NCBI RefSeq assembly: GCF_026008515.1
Contig: NZ_BQYM01000002.1
Coordinates: 124,001 to 188,000 of the forward strand
Length of the DNA stretch: 64,000 bases
Direction of reading: 5' to 3'
Source of the DNA: Hoyosella levis
Lineage (GTDB): Bacteria; Actinomycetota; Actinomycetes; Mycobacteriales; Mycobacteriaceae
Of the stretch, positions 61,083-64,000 are shown in pieces. The notes below the pieces were generated by a model, which was given only the letters and a program-made list of their open reading frames with translations, did not search any database and was not told the DNA's origin. The position numbers and the translations under genes were made by a program. How positions within the stretch are numbered: position 1 is the stretch's first letter; each line of letters begins with the position of its first letter.

Positions 61083-62891
61083 ATGCCAGCATTGTCGAGG
61101 ACGCGCCCGGCACGGCGGCGGTGGGCACCGGTGGTGCCGCTGATCGCTGCTGCCGCGATGCTCATCACGTCGTGCGGACTGTTCACCGATGAGACTGCCG
61201 AGACTCTCGAAGCGTTCGCCGATGCGCTCGAGACCGGTGACGCCGCAGGGGCAGCAGCGCTGACGACAGATCCCGTGGCCGCGGAGAAAGCGCTGCGGGC
61301 CAGCCTCGATGGAATGAGCGCTGATTCGCTGCGCACCAGCGTCGAGGTGACGGAGGATTCGGGTTCCCTGGCCACTGAGTGGGATCTCGGTGAGGGGCGA
61401 ATCGTCACCACCGAGGGCGAGGCCACCGTGGTCGACACCGCCTCGGGGCCACGCGTCGACTGGTCGCCCTCCGTGCTCGACACCCGCCTCGAGGCCGGGG
61501 GCCGCCTCCTGTACGCCGATGTTCTCGACCTCGATACGCCGATCGTCGACCGTTCTGGTGAGCCGGTGATGACCTGGCAGCCTGTTACCGTCGTCTCGAT
61601 CGACCCGGACGCCGCGGAGACCGCGGGGATCGGCGTGGTGGCGGCCGAGGTGGCTTCCCTGGTCAATCCCGTGGCGCCCTCGGTCACGGCCGGTGCGCTC
61701 GCCGAGGAGCTCGCGGATGCTGGTGGCAACTATGTCGTGGTGACCCTGCGTGGCGAGGACATCGCTCCGATCCGGGACGCGCTCGCCGCTATCGACAGTG
61801 TGGGGCTGGCCGATCAGGCGCGCTTGCTCACGGCCCGCCGCGACATGACGTCCCCGGTCTACCAGCAATTGCCCGAGGCCTGGCGGCGAATCCTTGAGCG
61901 GGGTGCTGGGTGGTCGGTGACGATCGACAATCCGGACGAGTCCATCCCAGTTTCGGGGGAGGAGCCCACCGAGGTATCCGAGATCTCCACCACTCTCGAC
62001 CTGGGCGTGCAGCAGGCCGCCCAGGCCGCGGTCGAAAGCAGCGGACAGCCAGCGATGATCGTCGCGCTCGAGCCCGTGACGGGCGAGGTCCTCGCCGTCG
62101 CGCAGAACGAGTCGGCGAGCTCGCAGGGACCGGTCGCCCTCACGGGCCAGTACGCGCCAGGATCGACTTTCAAGATCGTGACGACCTCGGCGGCCCTCGC
62201 GGCGGGCATCACCAATCCTGACGAGGTGCTGCCCTGCCCAGGGATCGCCACCATCGAGGGCCGGACCATTCCCAACGATGATCAGTTCGACCTTGGCCAG
62301 GTCCCGCTGCGCACCGCTTTCGCCCGGTCCTGCAACACCACCCAGGCAATGCTGGCCGTCGAGCTCGCGCCCGATGCATTGACCAGCGCGGCCCGATCGC
62401 TGGGCATCGGTGTGGATCTCGAGATCCCAGGCCTGACCACCATTACTGGCAGTGTCCCCATCACCGAGGGTGGCCCGGCGCGCGTCGAGGCCGCCATCGG
62501 GCAGGGCGAGGTTCTCGCGAGCCCCTTCGGCATGGCGCTCGCGGTCGCATCGATCAGCAACGACGGCGAGATGGTGATGCCTGGTTTCATTGATGGCGAG
62601 GCCACGACCAGCGATAGCAACCCGCCGCGACTTCCCGCAGCAGTGGCAGAGTCGATCCGCGACATGATGCGCGAGACCGTGCGCAGCGGGACGGCGACCG
62701 CGCTAGCGGACATCCCTGGGCTGGGGGGCAAGACGGGGACTGCCGAGGTAGCGGGAGCGGCGGCGAATGGTTGGTTCGTTGGCCTCACCGACGACGTGGC
62801 GTTCGCGACGCTGATCGTGGGCGCGGACACATCGGCGCCGGCAGTGTCGATGTCCGGCACATTCCTCCGGGCTGTTCCCTCGGGCTCCTAG
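61083..62891 (+). CDS. Penicillin-binding lipoprotein (class B, Rv2864c-like)
   Basis: 602 residues. N-terminal basic region, hydrophobic segment and lipobox I-T-S-C (LITSCG). Then an NTF2-like MecA_N domain (about 33-140), a PBP dimer domain, and the transpeptidase: SxxK as GSTFK (S361), SCN near 417, and KTGTAEV near 549. It cross-links peptidoglycan and is the target of beta-lactams. Resembles Rv2864c. Followed by a 14-bp tandem repeat array and a terminator hairpin. Confidence 0.93.
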   Translation: MPALSRTRPARRRWAPVVPLIAAAAMLITSCGLFTDETAETLEAFADALETGDAAGAAALTTDPVAAEKALRASLDGMSADSLRTSVEVTEDSGSLATEWDLGEGRIVTTEGEATVVDTASGPRVDWSPSVLDTRLEAGGRLLYADVLDLDTPIVDRSGEPVMTWQPVTVVSIDPDAAETAGIGVVAAEVASLVNPVAPSVTAGALAEELADAGGNYVVVTLRGEDIAPIRDALAAIDSVGLADQARLLTARRDMTSPVYQQLPEAWRRILERGAGWSVTIDNPDESIPVSGEEPTEVSEISTTLDLGVQQAAQAAVESSGQPAMIVALEPVTGEVLAVAQNESASSQGPVALTGQYAPGSTFKIVTTSAALAAGITNPDEVLPCPGIATIEGRTIPNDDQFDLGQVPLRTAFARSCNTTQAMLAVELAPDALTSAARSLGIGVDLEIPGLTTITGSVPITEGGPARVEAAIGQGEVLASPFGMALAVASISNDGEMVMPGFIDGEATTSDSNPPRLPAAVAESIRDMMRETVRSGTATALADIPGLGGKTGTAEVAGAAANGWFVGLTDDVAFATLIVGADTSAPAVSMSGTFLRAVPSGS

Positions 62892-62896
62892 GCCCG

Positions 62897-62966
62897 CCCC
62901 GAGCAACAAGCCCCGAGCAACAAGCCCCGAGGGACAAGCCCCGAACGACAACCCCTGAGCGACACG
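62897..62966. repeat. 14-bp tandem repeat array, five copies
   Basis: CCCCGAGCAACAAG at 62897-62910 and 62911-62924, CCCCGAGGGACAAG (62925), CCCCGAACGACAAC (62939) and CCCTGAGCGACACG (62953-62966). Starts 6 nt after the PBP stop; copies decay away from the gene. Confidence 0.8.
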
Positions 62967-63004
62967 AGAGCTACCAATGTCCAACAGGTTAACGGTATGG
63001 CTGT

Positions 63005-63016
63005 AGGGTTAACCCT
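63005..63016. promoter_or_regulatory. Palindrome AGGGTTAACCCT
   Basis: Perfect 12-bp palindrome, with a partial match AGGTTAAC about 20 bp upstream. Possible protein-binding site. Confidence 0.3.
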
Positions 63017-63018
63017 GC

Positions 63019-63056
63019 GAGGCCCCCGAGGTTGATCCCACTCCCTTGGGGGCCTC
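63019..63056 (+). terminator. Hairpin downstream of the PBP gene
   Basis: GAGGCCCCC (63019-63027) pairs with GGGGGCCTC (63048-63056), 20-nt loop. Confidence 0.55.
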
Positions 63057-63147
63057 TACCCAGTTCTGGGCGACAATGTTGGCCCGCGCGACGCAACACG
63101 GTGTGCAAAACTGAACGTGGCAAATTGTCCTGATCAGAGGAATCGTC

Positions 63148-63486
63148 ATGTTTGGATCTCGTGCAGTGACAACCCGTGTGGCCGCTAGCCTGGCATCGCT
63201 CATGGCGATCAGCGCCCTTGCCGCCTGCTCTGGCAGCATGATCATCGGCGGCAATGTCGTTGAGCAGGAAGAAGTGGCCAGCCAGATCAGTGCCGAGCTG
63301 GCCGCCCAGGTTGGTCGTGAGCCGGAGCTCGTCGAATGCCCGGATGATCTTGATGCCGAGGTCGGCGCTACGCTGACATGCACGCTCACCGACGACGGCG
63401 ACGTCTATGACGTGCGGGTCGAGGTCACAGAGGTCAATGGAGACGATGTGCTGTTCGACTTCGAGGTCGAGCAGCAGCCCAGCTAG
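63148..63486 (+). CDS. DUF4333 lipoprotein
   Basis: 112 residues. Signal and lipobox LAAC (Cys about residue 27), then the DUF4333 pattern VECPDDLDAEVGATLTCTLT with two conserved cysteines. Family members are small envelope lipoproteins of mycobacteria with unknown function. GAGGAATCGTC precedes ATG 63148. Confidence 0.9.
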   Translation: MFGSRAVTTRVAASLASLMAISALAACSGSMIIGGNVVEQEEVASQISAELAAQVGREPELVECPDDLDAEVGATLTCTLTDDGDVYDVRVEVTEVNGDDVLFDFEVEQQPS

Positions 63487-63534
63487 TCCGCGCTTGGGCC
63501 CGACGGCGTCGGCCCTGCCGGGGCGGAGCGTGAG

Positions 63535-63569
63535 CGAGCCACGCCTGCCGGGAACGCAGGCGTGGCTCG
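63535..63569. terminator. Bidirectional terminator 63486/63583
   Basis: Perfect 14-bp stem (63535-63548 with 63556-63569), 7-nt loop, between two convergent lipoprotein genes. Confidence 0.8.
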
Positions 63570-63582
63570 GTCGGTGCCCGTG

Positions 63583-63891
63583 CTAGTTGGTGTTCGGGTC
63601 GAGATCTGCCTCGCGAATCGGGACGTCCCCGTTGCCCTCGGCCGCACAGAGAGCGGTCACGGCGGCCATCGCGGCGTTGACGGCGATCGCTGCTGGCTCG
63701 GAGTCGCTGCCGGACTGCTCCTGGACGTAGGTAGAGATCGTCTCGCGCTTCTCCTCCTGCGATTGATCGGCGAACTCGGCGCACGTCGTATCGCCGCCGG
63801 AGTTGCCAGCGCATCCGGTGAGTGCCAGGACAGGAGCGGCTGCACCCGCGATGAGGAGCGTGCGCAGGCGGCGGTTGAGCTTGAATGTCAT
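63583..63891 (-). CDS. Small lipoprotein
   Basis: 102 residues from ATG 63891 (the open frame to 63963 has no ribosome site). Signal peptide RTLLIAGAAAPVLALTGC with a lipobox. The mature part has TTCAEFADQSQEEKRETIS and a second Cys (TALCAAEGN), which may form a disulfide; the pattern resembles HdeA-like small envelope proteins but this is weak. The C-terminus is acidic. Unknown role. Confidence 0.7.
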   Translation of the reverse strand: MTFKLNRRLRTLLIAGAAAPVLALTGCAGNSGGDTTCAEFADQSQEEKRETISTYVQEQSGSDSEPAAIAVNAAMAAVTALCAAEGNGDVPIREADLDPNTN

Positions 63892-64000
63892 GTTCTTCAC
63901 CGTTCTAGTCAATGGTCGTGCGGAATCTCGAAAGCGAGTATGCCCGGATTGCGGTTCCCGCAAACATCGTTTGGCGTGAACAGCAGCGGATTGGCATGAA

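Noticed and set aside
63516-63535. Hairpin GGGCC/GGCCC as a second terminator after the DUF4333 gene
   Set aside because: The inner pairing would leave a one-base loop; only the outer 5 bp can form, so the strong stem at 63535 was kept instead.
1-64000. Mobile elements, prophage or genomic island
   Set aside because: No transposase, integrase, tRNA-flanked att site or compositional break was seen; gene order is syntenic with mycobacteria.

Overview
The window is 64 kb of high-GC chromosome from a member of the Mycobacteriales (Corynebacteriales). The gene order matches the Mycobacterium tuberculosis block from Rv2733c (miaB) down to Rv2696c: miaB, a membrane protein, a DUF349 protein, a dioxygenase-like protein, miaA, dapF, hflX, lexA with an SOS partner, nrdR, an alpha/beta hydrolase, a PAC2 protein, dtxR/ideR, sigB, DUF3099, DUF3039, a BrkB-like protein, sigA, ppgK, suhB, cei, DUF4193, DUF3093, dut and DUF3710. 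The galE-dtxR-sigB arrangement is also corynebacterial. I cannot name the genus. No rRNA, tRNA, insertion sequence, prophage or CRISPR array was seen, so the window reads as core chromosome with a few lineage-specific insertions.

Layout. 1-1.1 kb: a TAXI-type solute-binding lipoprotein. 1.4-6.7 kb: tRNA modification (miaB, miaA) with conserved neighbours. 6.8-10.2 kb: a GntR/YtrA-like regulator, an ABC ATPase and two related membrane proteins with their own promoter. 10.3-11.6 kb: a FabG-like reductase and a MaoC-like hydratase. 12.9-18.9 kb: dapF, hflX, lexA and nrdR, with two SOS boxes between lexA and a divergent gene. 18.9-30 kb: HrpA helicase, an alpha/alpha-toroid protein with an AraC regulator, a PacL-like/CtpC-like metal efflux pair and a DUF3516 helicase. 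30-37.7 kb: hydrolase, transglutaminase, PAC2, DUF4192, galE and dtxR. 37.8-51.9 kb: acuC, a GNAT/acyl-CoA-synthetase fusion, sigB, dtd, methyltransferase, BrkB, a helicase, sigA and ppgK. 52-57.8 kb: suhB, cei, DUF4193, DUF3093, dut, DUF3710, CD225 and DUF2752. 58-64 kb: hydrolase, MMPL exporter, a penicillin-binding lipoprotein and two small lipoproteins.

Expression architecture. Many genes appear leaderless: a TANNNT-like -10 hexamer ends 6-8 nt before the start codon (miaB, the 5077 gene, dapF, the 15379 gene, acuC, DUF3039, dut, DUF3093; weaker for DUF4192 and suhB). dut and DUF3093 share one bidirectional promoter with physically overlapping -10 elements. Most convergent gene pairs are separated by a GC-rich hairpin that often contains one or both stop codons. 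By my hand count TAG is the commonest stop codon (31 of 58).

Most notable unexplained signal: two 61-nt intergenic palindromes (31381-31441 and 52957-53017) share an identical 23/15/23-nt stem-loop-stem design and about 18/23 identical bases in the right arm. They look like members of a REP-like family. One lies in a mosaic of 25-bp and 21-bp tandem repeats between suhB and cei. A shorter relative may lie at 57877-57924.
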